Shown: in pieces, positions 23,727-34,901 of the stretch | Numbering within the stretch: the first letter of the stretch is position 1 | Layout: each line of letters starts with the position of its first letter | Source of the DNA: Orbilia blumenaviensis | Taxonomy: Eukaryota > Ascomycota > Orbiliomycetes > Orbiliales > Orbiliaceae | NCBI GenBank assembly: GCA_036872755.1 | Contig: JAVHNS010000001.1 | Coordinates: 372,001-436,000, forward strand | Length of the DNA: 64,000 nt | Direction of reading: 5' to 3' | Notes under the pieces: generated by a model | The model's database searches: none | Seen by the model: only the letters and a program-made list of their open reading frames with translations | What the model was told of the DNA's origin: nothing | Position numbers and translations under genes: made by a program

Positions 23727-24561
23727 TTTTGTTTCTCTTCGGAGTGGGTTTTTAAGACTCTGGTTGTGATATCGGTAAATTAGATAGCTGCCTGTTTACA
23801 AATGTATGTAGAGACGTAAGGGAATAAAACGTCCGTTAGAACAAAGGCTTACTTATTCTAGATATAAGGATGTCTTTGGAGAAGTTCAAGTCAGAAGGGA
23901 TGCCTACTTTACAAGGGAACCCTACTCAATTGAAAAAAAAGGAGGGGGAAGGCTCAAGGTTCGGAGAGACTAGAAAGTCTTTCGGAGACTTGCCTTGAAC
24001 TACCTACAAGCAGTCGGCGAGTTGTTAGGCCGCCTTGCATTTTTATTCATGCGGTTCCCCAATATAGCTCCTGTACATGTATAATAGCAGGTGATCTCGA
24101 GCGAGACCAAAAGATGTTCAGGTAAGGCGGGATACCACTTTTGCATACCACTTTTGCAGCTCCACCCTCCCCCCACTGTAGTTTCCTAATTAGAATTAGG
24201 ATTAGGATCCAGCTCAGCTCGGTTCAAAGATCTACCAATGTAGAGTCCCAAAGATCTATCAATATCGAGTCCCACATCTAGGTGAACTTGATTCGGCCTA
24301 TCCATTGACGAAACTTACTGAATCACTAAGTCTTTACATTATACCCGCGCCCGTCCCCCGATTTCCCATATTTGCTATTAGACCTAAAACTATTGTGTAA
24401 ATTAGCCTCATTAGCCCAAGTATACCGTTTTCATACAATATCATAAACGTTTGAACCAGCTTAAAAGTTAGTACGTTAGGCCCATTTCATACCCCATTGA
24501 AAAATACTGATCAACGGTTACTGTAGTTTCTCAGCCGTATATATACTCAGGCTTCCCAGTT
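23727..24561. promoter_or_regulatory. Shared divergent upstream region of the VIT-vWA and metzincin-lectin genes
   Basis: An 835-bp non-coding interval between two divergent starts. It contains a purine run (about 23934..23952), the near-duplicate pair GATACCACTTTTGC / CATACCACTTTTGC (about 24129..24157), a second duplicated phrase (CAAAGATCTA then CAAAGATCTATCAATATCGAGTCCCA, about 24226..24274) and a TATATATAC element only about 25 bp before the ATG at 24562. The spacing would allow co-regulation; no specific factor site is identified. Confidence 0.45.
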
Positions 24562-26256
24562 ATGTCTTCCAGCGATGATCCCCCATATTTCTGTGCTCAG
24601 ATGTTCCTTCCCTCTGAATTAGCAGAAGAGGGTATCCGGAAAGCCATCGAGAAGAACCCTGGAAACGAGCTTCTCTCTCCAGGAATGCCCATCCCTGCTG
24701 CTAGTGATATCATCCCAGCTTTTGATATGGGTCCATCCGGTCCGGGCTATCGCGCCCCTGCGCTGGCTTTGTTCGTCGGAAAGAGGTGGAAGAACGGTCA
24801 GACCTTGCGCGTGCGTTTCTTGGATCTCGGAACCCCCTACATTCGGAGCAAGGTCAAACAGTACGCAAACGTTTGGTCAGAGTATGCCAATATATATTTC
24901 AAATTTGTCGATTCAGGCTACGCCAATATTCGGGTCACATTTAACCCAAAAGGCGGATCTTGGTCTTACGTCGGCACCGACGCCGAAGTCAAGAGCCAGG
25001 ATGAACCCACCATGAACTTTGGGTGGTTCAATGACAATACCCCTGAAGAATCTTTCAGTAGAACAGTCACGCACGAGTTTGGACATGCCATTGGGTGTGT
25101 CCATGAACACAGTCAACCGAAAGCTGAAATTCAATGGAACAAGGAGTTCATATACAACCACTATGCCGGTGTAGGCTGGGACAGAGACACAGTCGACTTT
25201 AATATCTTCAGCCGATATACCACAGAAGAAGTAGAATCTACTGAATTCGACTCTACATCCATTATGCAGTACCCGATTTACCCGGGTTTTACAACCAATG
25301 GTTTTGTCCTCCTACCGAACACTCGTTTGTCCCAGAAAGACAAAGAGTTCATCAGAAAGATGTACCCAATGAATTCCTCGATCCCTAGTCCGTTTACCGC
25401 TGTATCTGGGACTGCAGCCAGAAATCTCGAAGTTGGTACCTTCAATACCATATCCGCACAACGGGGCCAGTCCACGTCCTCCCTTAGCCGAAATACCAAG
25501 GGTAGATTAGCTATCATAAACTTTTCGAATCATTATGACGATGCACCTGAGTTGGTAATGGGACTTAACCTTCTCAATTTCGAAAACTCTCAGAAACTTC
25601 GGATCCTACCTTCGGTTGGGACGGTTCGTTCTAGACAAGCCATGCTCAACCTTAAGTCCTGGAACAACGCTACTCAAGACGCCTCAGGTTTGTCTTGGCT
25701 CTTGCTTCCGCCAGGAAATAAGGAATTCCAATGGGGCACATTCACCACAAAGCAGGCACGCACTGAGGAAGCGATTAGCTTCAGCAATCAGTACTCTTCA
25801 GACCCTCGGGTACTCGTCTTTTTTACCACCTTGGATATCGACAAATCTGCAAATTGCTGTATCGATACATATCCCTCCGAAGTAACTACTCGCGGCTTTA
25901 AGCTCAACATCGAAACGTGGTCTAATACCAAACTTTTAGAGTGCGGAGTCTCTTGGGTTGCCCTGCCAGCAGGAGAAGACATTGCTAGCGGAACTTTCAA
26001 TACGGATGATATTAGGGCCTCTGACAACCTACGACCGAATACGCGAGGTAAAGTTGCCTTCAGAGCGGGTTTTACCAAGCCCCCGAAGAGTCTTTTCTTG
26101 GCTTTGAACATGCTGAATATGGAAAAGGATACGGAAACTCGTATTCGTCTGTACGCTAGTAATATCACCAAAGATGAGATGGACTGGCATATCGATAGCT
26201 GGGGGAATACTACTTTGTATGCAGCAGCAGCGACTTTTATCGCTATCGGTTCCTAA
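24562..26256 (+). CDS. Metzincin zinc protease with three C-terminal H-type lectin repeats
   Basis: A 564-residue, intronless gene. The N-terminal ~270 residues form an astacin-like metzincin: zinc motif H171-E-F-G-H175-A-I-G-C-V-H181, followed by E-H, and a Met-turn at M235 (SIMQYP). Upstream LRVRFLD and IRVTFNPKGGSWSYVGTDA match the usual edge strands of fungal M12A-type enzymes. The rest holds three consecutive repeats, starting at about residues 291, 394 and 475. Each opens with GTF(N/T)T and shows a conserved hydrophobic block (VMGLNLLN, LVFFTTLDI, FLALNMLN) and W-x-N-x-T before the last strand (KSWNNAT, ETWSNT, DSWGNT). This is the pattern of the H-type lectin fold of Helix agglutinin and discoidin I, which binds GalNAc-type sugars. 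No signal peptide is visible, so it is cytosolic or leaves by a non-classical route. A sugar-targeted protease is the natural inference. Confidence 0.88.
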   Translation: MSSSDDPPYFCAQMFLPSELAEEGIRKAIEKNPGNELLSPGMPIPAASDIIPAFDMGPSGPGYRAPALALFVGKRWKNGQTLRVRFLDLGTPYIRSKVKQYANVWSEYANIYFKFVDSGYANIRVTFNPKGGSWSYVGTDAEVKSQDEPTMNFGWFNDNTPEESFSRTVTHEFGHAIGCVHEHSQPKAEIQWNKEFIYNHYAGVGWDRDTVDFNIFSRYTTEEVESTEFDSTSIMQYPIYPGFTTNGFVLLPNTRLSQKDKEFIRKMYPMNSSIPSPFTAVSGTAARNLEVGTFNTISAQRGQSTSSLSRNTKGRLAIINFSNHYDDAPELVMGLNLLNFENSQKLRILPSVGTVRSRQAMLNLKSWNNATQDASGLSWLLLPPGNKEFQWGTFTTKQARTEEAISFSNQYSSDPRVLVFFTTLDIDKSANCCIDTYPSEVTTRGFKLNIETWSNTKLLECGVSWVALPAGEDIASGTFNTDDIRASDNLRPNTRGKVAFRAGFTKPPKSLFLALNMLNMEKDTETRIRLYASNITKDEMDWHIDSWGNTTLYAAAATFIAIGS

Positions 26257-26568
26257 ATTGACCACCCGCGCACCCATGCATGATGTTAACTCAAAAATGA
26301 GCCTACAGTTGCTTGATTACTATCCTTCAAATCGGGTCCTGTAATAACGCAATGCAGCGGTTTCTCGATAGTGGTTTTAGAAAATACTGAACCAAAAAAT
26401 CAAAAGGAATATACTGGGAATAAAATTACATCGGTGCGGTTATCTTCGTTTCGCCTAGTGCTGGAATAATCAGCGATGAGCGACCCACTAATGATGGAGG
26501 TTATGAGAGTCACAGGACGCATTACACGTAGAGCCAGGAGCGTTATTCTGTTTGAGCCTTTAACGTAG

Positions 26569-26757
26569 TCATTTCTTCCCACTTATGCAAAATCTCAGAT
26601 GTAGTTCGGAAATCCAATTAAGAATATTAATATCTTCGCTCGATGGCGGGGCCAATGGCGATGGGACCCCAAGGCAGCCGGCAGCGCCAAGAGCTAAAAC
26701 GAACGATGATATCAGAAATACCAACAATGTAGAGATACACATAAAATAGATATGTTG
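26569..26757 (-). CDS. Possible tiny secreted peptide
   Basis: A 62-codon frame starting at ATG 26757 (or at the next Met six codons on). It begins with a convincing hydrophobic signal-like stretch (CISTLLVFLISSFVLALGAAG) and then about 40 polar residues with two cysteines. No family is recognised, and the short length makes chance likely. A further exon after a donor near 26575 cannot be excluded. Confidence 0.2.
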   Translation of the reverse strand, partial: QHIYFMCISTLLVFLISSFVLALGAAGCLGVPSPLAPPSSEDINILNWISELHLRFCISGKK

Positions 26758-27128
26758 CATATATTTACTCGGATATTCTTTCCTAATCACCTTCCACCCT
26801 GTATATGGCTCCGACCTTCAAGTTTTGGGCCCTTCGGATCCTATAGCTATGCTCGGAAATTGGCCGCGCGCAAAATTGGGGGTAATTATGGAAACCAAGC
26901 TATCATGATGCAATCTACATTTGCAGTTGAAGGCTCTATTTTTCAGCGATTTTAGAGAGTTTTTTATTAACTATTGCGGATATCGGCCAGACTCCGTTAA
27001 AAGATTGGGGTTAGGTTGCAAGCGTTCATATGTTTCCCGGAGCTTCTAGTGTCAGCAATTTGAGATCAAGGGAACTAACCGTCGGTCTTCCACCTTACCG
27101 CAAATACTTTTGTAAATTAAGTTTTTCA

Positions 27129-27262
27129 TGCATACATACACGAAAACCTCTCTTATCCTGCATAGGATATGCATATATACAGGAAAACCTCTCCTATATA
27201 GCTATCCTGCATAATCTCTCCTATCATACATAGGATATGCATATATGCAAGAAACCCTCTCC
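27129..27262. repeat. Short imperfect tandem repeats
   Basis: Three diverged copies of a phrase built from CATAGGATATGCATATAT(A/G)CA and (G)AAAACCTCTC(C/T)TAT. No gene is contained. Looks like local slippage or a decayed satellite. Confidence 0.6.
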
Positions 27263-29325
27263 CGGTACCCCGCCGTTTATGTTAGTCTATATGTTAATGC
27301 CAACGCCACCACTATATAGACGAAGTACCAATAAAATGGCTTTGCCTTCTTCCTATATGATCCGACAAATTTGATTCGAAAATTTGAGGTGTAGAGGATG
27401 ACGCATGGTTTGACACGAAAGAAAAAGGCATGATCACTCGCTTTCACAATTTCTCCTAAGAATGTGGGGCGGCCGGGGCGGGGTAAAAGGATAAGGCTGG
27501 GTCCCCGCAATATGTAGATTAGATGTGCTTACATGCCGGCACGTCGTAACACTTGCCGGCCATACACTTATTCATTGTGTGTCTAAATAGTTAACTTTGA
27601 GCGAATCGCATCCACGAAGAAAAGCAAAATCCAAACTTACGTTGCGAACTTAGATGACCCAGGCTTCCTGTATTAACCTACCGCCTTCATAAAGTACTGA
27701 ATTATTATTTTATATCGCAACAATAGCTTTAGTAATATCCTCTGGAATATTTTGTGTATTTAATAAGTATCAAGCGGAGTCACACAAATGAAATCTATAC
27801 TGAAATTTTTGGTTTGAGTTGTAAAGTTATTTGCTTAATTGGGGCATCTTATTTTAGGAAGGTGAATGGCAGACACCCTCTCCTATGCTTCTGATTATTG
27901 ATGTCTAATTGCATTGCGCACGATACCCAGCCCGTCCATCGTAAGACCATTGCTCCGCTTTCCATCCAATTAAAATCAGTGACCAAAATGTCTGGCCAAC
28001 TCAGCACAGTCAAACACCACAAAGATGTAACAAATTCGTTCTTTTATGCCAATCATGCATCTAGCCGATCATCTGCCATCCGGAGGATATGCATTTGATT
28101 GCTATGCACGTCCGAACGATTTGATCTCATGCGGGGAAAATATGATATCCAGCCGACAATCCTGGCGCCAGCTGAAAAACCTGATCTTGGTTCAATGTAT
28201 TGCGAACTGTGTGGGGGTGTAAGTATATCTTACTGTCGCGGACCCGATCGTGTTTCCAGACAACTGTCTCTGCAGATTGCATGACTATATATCTCGTGAT
28301 AATGATTTTCCCATACATACCCCAGACTCCTGTCCGGCGGTTACTAGAGATCTAGCATGTAGACGAGGTTCACAGCGGGTTTTAGTGTTATGTAAGTTTG
28401 TACTACTTCAGAGCCTTGGCATGCGGGAATTCTCAAGGGCCATCGTCCTTCTCAGGCATCCCGGTTGTCGCCCAGGGTTTTTGATTGGTGCCAGTGGCCG
28501 AAGCGCATGACTATTCGATATATTCCCTCCGTTCTTGATTACATATCGACATTAGTTATGCTAATGATATCGAGCTAGGCAGAATACTCTGAGTAAGAAC
28601 TATTATTGGTTTAATTAGGCATTGAACTAGTATCGAATTTAGTTGAATTTTGAATGCTGCGCGGTTGCTGAGACAAATAGTCCATAATGGCATTGCCAGT
28701 TTAAATTTTTTGTTGGGGTATTAGTATAGTCGGATGGCCGAGGATGAGGATGGAGTGTGATAGGGAGGTGTTCCATCTACCGCAGGGATGGAAATGTGTT
28801 TTTTTCCTGATTTGCCGTCCTGTAGCATAACTTACAAAGATAAGATATTTAACAAGATCCCTATATCTTTCACACGGGAAGGCTCGCGATTGCGGCACTA
28901 AGATAAAATAATAGTATACACAGTAAAGGGGGTGTACGAGGTTGGTGCCGCGGCGTTGGGTTCAGAAGGTTTGTTCAATTCTTCCACTAAAAAGGTTTAG
29001 CTGAACTGCAATCATAAAGAATTAGTCGAAGGAAAAGTATAATTCCAAGATTACTGGCAATATATTCTTCATTGTCTAATACTCCTTATCATTAGCTGTT
29101 CTATAAGATTATTCGTTCGGAGAAGAAGACTGTAGAATGGACTGTAGATTACGGTTTTAAGATGTCTCGAATCTTTAAGTGGTTTTCTTTCTTTGTTTGG
29201 TTTTAGTTGGCCCTCGCCAACCAGACACTATGAGATGGGTGTGTTGTGGGTGTGTTGCATTCATAGTTTTTTGTTGTTATATATAATTATCAGTATAATA
29301 TAAACTATTATTGTTGCTATTACTA

Positions 29326-30204
29326 TTACTTCAAACCATCGCTTGGCTCTTCTCCATCGAAATCTTTCTCATCGAGGTATTTATATACGGGTATGTATTC
29401 CTCGCCTTCATCTTCGGTCTGATCAATAGAATAATTTGGGGCGAAACTCTCGAAATCCATCAAAGCACCTTCCGTGATATCCTTGTATTGCGCTTTTAAC
29501 TTGCGGCGTACCTTCGAATATTCGAACTTCCGGACTCTGTAGGCAAAGTCAACTCTGCGATCCGGTGGGGTTGAGTATTTCGCGCTGGTGCTACTGCACG
29601 CTCCGTCTGATACACCAACATTCGCACCAACTCCGGCTGGAGTGATGGATGCGGATGAGCTCAACGTAGTGTTATAGCCTCTGGAGCCTTTCTCCGAAAT
29701 GCTCACTCTACTGGCTGTAGCAACTCCAATGATAACATATAATGTTGGGAAAAAGTGCTCCTGTATATGTCGGACTATCTGTGGGTCTTTTAGAAGGTTT
29801 GATAGCCACTGCTCAGCGGGTAGGAACACCTGGGCCGTCACAGCTTCCGTATTGACTATGACTTGGTAATCTTTCGTTCTTTCCACTTCCGCCAGAACGC
29901 CCATGTCTATTAAGGGCGCCCAGGTTGGGGCGTCAGCCCCTGTGGATGCACTCCTTCGCTCGGAAGTTGTCGCTATAATCGCGGTTTGGATAGCGTCGGA
30001 TTGGTCCGATAAATCGGTTGGATCGATCGGGATTGGCGCGGAATTGCGGTTTATGGAAGTTTCAGGATCATAGGGGTCGGTGAGGACGCTACCCAGCTTA
30101 ATAAGTGTACCAACGGGTCGAGGATACCTTGCAATATGCCATTTCATCTGTCCTGCTAGACGACCCGGATCGGGCGTCGAGATAGCGGCTTTTCTTCTGA
30201 ACAT
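29326..30204 (-). CDS. Uncharacterised protein with Ser/Gly-rich beta-like patch and acidic tail
   Basis: A single-exon frame of 292 residues from ATG 30204. I cannot assign a function. The N-terminal third has the block MKWHIARYPRPVGTLIKLGSVLTDP. The middle has a hydrophobic strand-like segment (FFPTLYVIIGVATASRVSI) followed by about 35 Ser/Gly/Ala/Thr-rich residues (158-205), then VDFAYRVRKFEY, and a strongly acidic tail of about 35 residues. Two strand-like segments around a small-residue-rich hairpin plus a removable acidic tail is a layout known from pore-forming proteins such as fungal gasdermins. This is a resemblance of layout only, not detected homology. No signal peptide, so cytosolic. 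Base composition and codon use resemble genuine genes nearby. Confidence 0.7.
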   Translation of the reverse strand: MFRRKAAISTPDPGRLAGQMKWHIARYPRPVGTLIKLGSVLTDPYDPETSINRNSAPIPIDPTDLSDQSDAIQTAIIATTSERRSASTGADAPTWAPLIDMGVLAEVERTKDYQVIVNTEAVTAQVFLPAEQWLSNLLKDPQIVRHIQEHFFPTLYVIIGVATASRVSISEKGSRGYNTTLSSSASITPAGVGANVGVSDGACSSTSAKYSTPPDRRVDFAYRVRKFEYSKVRRKLKAQYKDITEGALMDFESFAPNYSIDQTEDEGEEYIPVYKYLDEKDFDGEEPSDGLK

Positions 30205-30825
30205 ATTGGTCGAGTATCTGACCGGATAATAGGAGTGACGTATGTAGCTTGGGAACTGTTATTGTTGGAAATAACCGTATGAATTAGATACTGAATATCA
30301 GACTAAGGTGCGAGCTAGGGCTAGGTATGATGGCAGGCGTACGTATGGAATTAAATCGATAGCTATGCCTTAAATGTGTAAACATTCCTTTGACTAAAGC
30401 GAGAGCACGAACCGTTAACCCCGCTTCCCTCCGTTGGCAATCCAGGCCGTTCTTTTGTTGACATACATACCTAAATGGCCCACTTAAATCCTTGCTTAAG
30501 TGATTAATTAGTATGTATACTCCGTATTTCACCAGCCTATCAAACAGCCTAATCCGGCAACCGGACTTCGACGGAACACAACACCAACCCTACGGCATGC
30601 CAGTCTCGTAATCTAGCTGTGGGTTCACCTCGCCGACACCATAAAACCAATTGCTAGCTCGAGCACCCTCTCATTGTGGAATTTATCGATGTTGCGGTGT
30701 CGGCCCTTCGACCCGGTTGCCCAGACGGTCGATGGCTAGACATATCACAGTTCATAGTCTTGCGATTGAGTACTGGTTAAGGCGCTAGTCTCCAAAAACG
30801 CTTAAGACTTTTTATATACCTATAT

Positions 30826-31820
30826 ACCGTACGGGGTTTTGGCTGGTTTCTCAAGACGGTTTATAAAAAAATGGGAACTTAAAACAGTATAAATAACGAT
30901 TTGGAAGAGAATAAGACGGCTTGATTTCTTTTTAAAGTGTCCCAATACCCGGAAGCAGCCCCAGAAAAGTACCCAAACCCCCTACGGTACCTAGGTACGA
31001 GACCAAGTAATATAGGAGTCACTTAATTTTCGAACGCAGACATTTATGCGTTGATCTGCTGTCTAGGGTAGGTCCCGCGGGGATTCCGGCACACCGTGTT
31101 GTCCGGTTCCAACGACATATATATAAGAACCATTGAACTATGGCAGGATTGAACTTTATCTATGGCAGTCAAAATGTGTCAAAACGAGTTATAAACCGTG
31201 CAATATACCTAGGTATATATATATATAACAACTTAAGCGAGGCATAGGTATATTAATTTTTCATAATTATGCTCAACCACTAGCCCGCCACCGGCCTAAT
31301 TAGAGGTTGGAGAAAAGCCAGATAGCCAGACAGCCAGACAGCCAGATAGCCAGACAGCTAAACGGCGGAAAGTTCAGGCTACTAATAAATAGAACTGTAG
31401 CTAGGTACCTAGGTAGTAGTGTATATATGTTAAATGGCCGGGGTATATAGAATAATTGTGCGTTAGTACGCTGGCTATCTCCTAGGTAGCTAACTGTTTG
31501 GTTGTTTGGCTGTTTGGCTTTTCTCCGGCCTCTGACTAAGCTGGTGGCGGGCTGATGGTTGAGCATAATTATGAAAAATTAACATACTTATGCCTCGCTT
31601 AAGTTGTGATATATACCATAGGGGGTTTGGGTACTTTTCTAGGACAGCTTTCGAATATGAAAACGTTTTAAAAAAAAAGCAAGCCGTCTTATTCTCTTTC
31701 AAATCGTTCTTTATACTGTTTTAAATTCCTTTTTTTTTATAAACTGTCTTGAGAAACCAGCCAAAAACCCGTACGGTATTTTGCACGGTTTATACATCGT
31801 TTTGACACATTTTGATCACC
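30826..31820. repeat. Imperfect inverted duplication with rearranged left arm
   Basis: Three blocks recur in opposite orientation around a spacer near 31.34-31.47 kb. Block B lies at 30826..30987 and 31614..31778 (shared phrases: TTGGCTGGTTTCTCAAGAC, GAGAATAAGACGGCTTG, GAAAAGTACCCAAACCCC). Block C lies at about 31229..31340 and 31500..31607 (shared AACTTAAGCGAGGCATA and TTTTTCATAATTATGCTCA). A short block A (AAAATGTGTCAAAACGA) lies at about 31169..31206 and 31779..31818. On the left, A sits between B and C after about 180 bp of unrelated sequence; on the right it is outside B. No transposase is present. It resembles a decayed hairpin-type or foldback element. Confidence 0.75.
31317..31360 (+). 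repeat. 8-bp tandem repeat GCCAGA(C/T)A
   Basis: About five head-to-tail copies of GCCAGATA/GCCAGACA in the left arm of the inverted duplication. The right arm has the related GTTTGGCTGTTTGGCT pattern on the other strand. Confidence 0.85.
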
Positions 31821-32851
31821 ATAATGTTGTATTTTGCACTGATTGTATGCATCAGCAAAGCATGACTAGGCCTTGTTTATAGGTACCGTGGGGTGTATAT
31901 TCAATGCAGTGAGCGTATATTCTAGTTGTGGATTTTGGTGTGATACCAGTCACTCTAGTGCAAATATTAGCATAATAGTAAACAGTACTCTCGGTTCGTG
32001 ATCGGCTGTGACCACTGTAAGGGTTTCAGTTTCTGAAATAGAGGTAAGTTTAAAAACCATTGATTTTATGGTTACAAAGCTAGGACTAAGTACCGAGTAC
32101 CTCGCGGGGCCCGGGAAGGACATCGAGATATCGCGTCGGATGCTAATTTATAAAATTTATATCCCAACACCTGCCCCAACCAATCGTGTATGAAGTGCTT
32201 AAGCGCATGTCCTGGCGAAAGCATAAATTATAGATTAATATTAGTAAAGTATTGGAGGCTTCGGCTGAAAATGCTTTTTATCACGTGCACGAACACCGTT
32301 TCTGGGCACGCAGATCGCCATATGGGCCTGTGCGCGGAGAAATGCGCACATGTGCTTCCAAAGCTCCGCAAGAATATTTCAAACCTGCGTTGGCCGGTCA
32401 CATTTCTCGGTCGGCGAAAATGAACACAAAACAGTAATAATACTGACTCGTAATAAAGAAAATAATAAAAAATGAGAAAACCCTGAGAGAATCTGTTCCA
32501 TCACACTGCCGATCACCCAAGATGGCCAAGCGATAAAAGAGTGGCTCGCCGGCTGCCCCGACCCTTGTTTAATTCGCCCCTTGCAATACCTCTCGACGAA
32601 GGCTGATCCCTGAGGAATTGAACTACTGGCCAGAACTGACGAGCGGAGCTTTCGATCAAAATCAACAAATGATTCGCGAGACCCGATTCCTTTTCATGGA
32701 TCTGGAATATATACTGCACCATCGAGCATGCATGAATATGCGTATATTTTTCGAACCTTCTTCCTGCATCTGGAATTGATTTCTCCTGGTCTCGTTGGAA
32801 CCAGACAACACAAAGTTGAAACATTGTGTGGATTTCTCCTGGATGTATACA

Positions 32852-32904
32852 GACGACGACGACAACAACAACAACAATGATAATAATAATAATAATAATA
32901 ATAA
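32852..32904. repeat. Compound microsatellite (GAC)n(AAC)n(AAT)n
   Basis: Runs of GAC, then AAC, then about eight AAT units follow each other directly, each differing from the next by one base, as expected from successive point changes plus slippage. Confidence 0.9.
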
Positions 32905-34901
32905 ATTTCTGGCCCGGAGTTTCTTTGGGAGGCTGACACCGGCTGACGCATATACCTAGGTAGTTGATAAAAAGAGCTGAATGGGCTGCCTTGCAGTTGT
33001 TCTCTGCCTCGCATCTTGATTCTTAAAAAGCACGACAAAATCCGTGGCATGTGTTAGCCTGACCTGTACAGCCTTGGCGTTCGGCTTTGGAAAGCTTTCA
33101 TGAGAATTGCAAGCCTTCCGATTGAGACGCAACTGTGGTGCATTTCACGGGGTCAAAGTTGGCTCAGTTCCTCTGTTTTCAACGCCATTCTTTCAAAGTC
33201 AGTTTTATTGGAGCTATAGCTATCTGAAATTCGAAAATTTGGTCCTTAAGATCTGGGTATCTATCTTAAGATCTTGTGAATTGTTGCCTGGCTGAGGTAA
33301 CCATTGTACATCGATCAGGGTTCTAACTCGGGCGCGTTTTTCGCTGGTAATATTCAATCGCGCTAGCCGCAATCTGGTAACACTATCCAAAGTTGGGTTG
33401 AGAGCTAGAGTTATTGGCGGGCTAATATACCCAGCACTCAGCTCGCTGCAGCCTTGATTGAAGTTCATGGAAGAATGTAAAGAGTTACCGAGTTAAGGCG
33501 CTCGAGTTCTAACTGCGACTGGGCCGAACGCAGGTGTGAGTGGATAGCCGTGTCGTCTTAAGATAAAATGTGCTCTGTGTTGATATAATCCGTAGCTTCA
33601 AAGCAAGGAGCAGTAGGAGAGTGTATATATTTAGTGACTACTGATACCGGTCCGTGGACGCCAACGGACTTAATGGTGTGTGTCTGAACTGGCACATGCA
33701 GCGATCGGCATGTGCAGGTGCATACTAAGCCTTTCGGTTCCCAACATGAGCTCACCAGTTAACCAATTTCTAAAACCCCTTAAACCCATGTTATACTTGC
33801 CGTGGTTAATCTCGACCCTGATGGTTGACTCATTATATGATCGCAGTTAATAATCGGCTTCTATCTCCATAGCACAGCTTCAATCGTCTGGCTTAGACCT
33901 TCGGATATGTAGATGAGTAGAGTAGTCTTAGGCAATTTGCAGCTACAGATGCATGGGTTCCGAAACTACGATTACGGTTGATTGATCGCTATGTGTCTAT
34001 GAAGTAGCCAGCCCCAGTGGATCCCAGGATGTCGCTTCGGCCCTGGTTTATTTCTTCATAGCTAACTAATCTCCTCGTTCCGCTTCTGAGGATAATTTCT
34101 AAGCCCGATGCTAGTTCATGCACGTACATGGGTCGATTGATCAAGATCCAAATTTCTGTAGATCTTCTCTTGTTCTTCAAATCGAGCCCTCCATCGCTAA
34201 TTGGGTAAAATTCCTCCGGATCTGGCCCACATATGCACGTCGGGATATTTTACTAACTAGTCAGAGCCACCCGCGCAGCACTCCGTTCTCCTTATCTCAA
34301 CGTTCATTTGATGTCAGAAGGGAAGACCCTGGCCTCAGCTCTCTGCATGGCGCACGACGATCATTGATTGGGGATGTTAGTTATAAACAAATACACATTT
34401 TAGACTTTCAACAACTCAATCGAAATGCATTAAATGGGTGCCTTGCAAGCTCGAGCGTGGATGTGCTCCTTATTCGTCCAACAGATTGCAAAAAAAGAAC
34501 TAATTTGGCTATATCAGACCTGTTATATGATTTTGGAATGCGGCCTTAAGGCTTTGTATCAATTACTTCCAGGGTGTGCCACTCAAAACTAACAAAATTC
34601 GGTTAGGTTTGCAACTTTAGACTGCTGCCTCTTGTGCTTGTATCTCAACATGCTCGGGCTTCGTGGCCATGATATTATCTTGAGTGCATTTGATTCGGCG
34701 TTACTGCCAATACATTCTAAGTACAGCAGAGCGAATCTGCGTGATACTCACGAAGCTGGAGATCACACTTACAAGCCAAATCCAAAGTCGCAAGAAGGGT
34801 GATCTATACCGATTTCCGCAAACTTGGTTCGGTTCTTGCGTCCTTAGGCTGTTGGTTTATCACGACCTAAATCGCCGGTGATTAGAGACGTGGCCGGTGA
34901 A

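Larger units (their letters stand above)
26257..29325. other. Gene-poor stretch
   Basis: No secure gene. A possible tiny secreted peptide on the minus strand near 26.6-26.8 kb and a short repeat cluster at 27.13-27.26 kb are listed separately. The remainder is AT-rich with many stops. Confidence 0.5.

Noticed and set aside
34118..34549. 143-codon frame
   Set aside because: No domain or codon bias like the real genes; probably chance.
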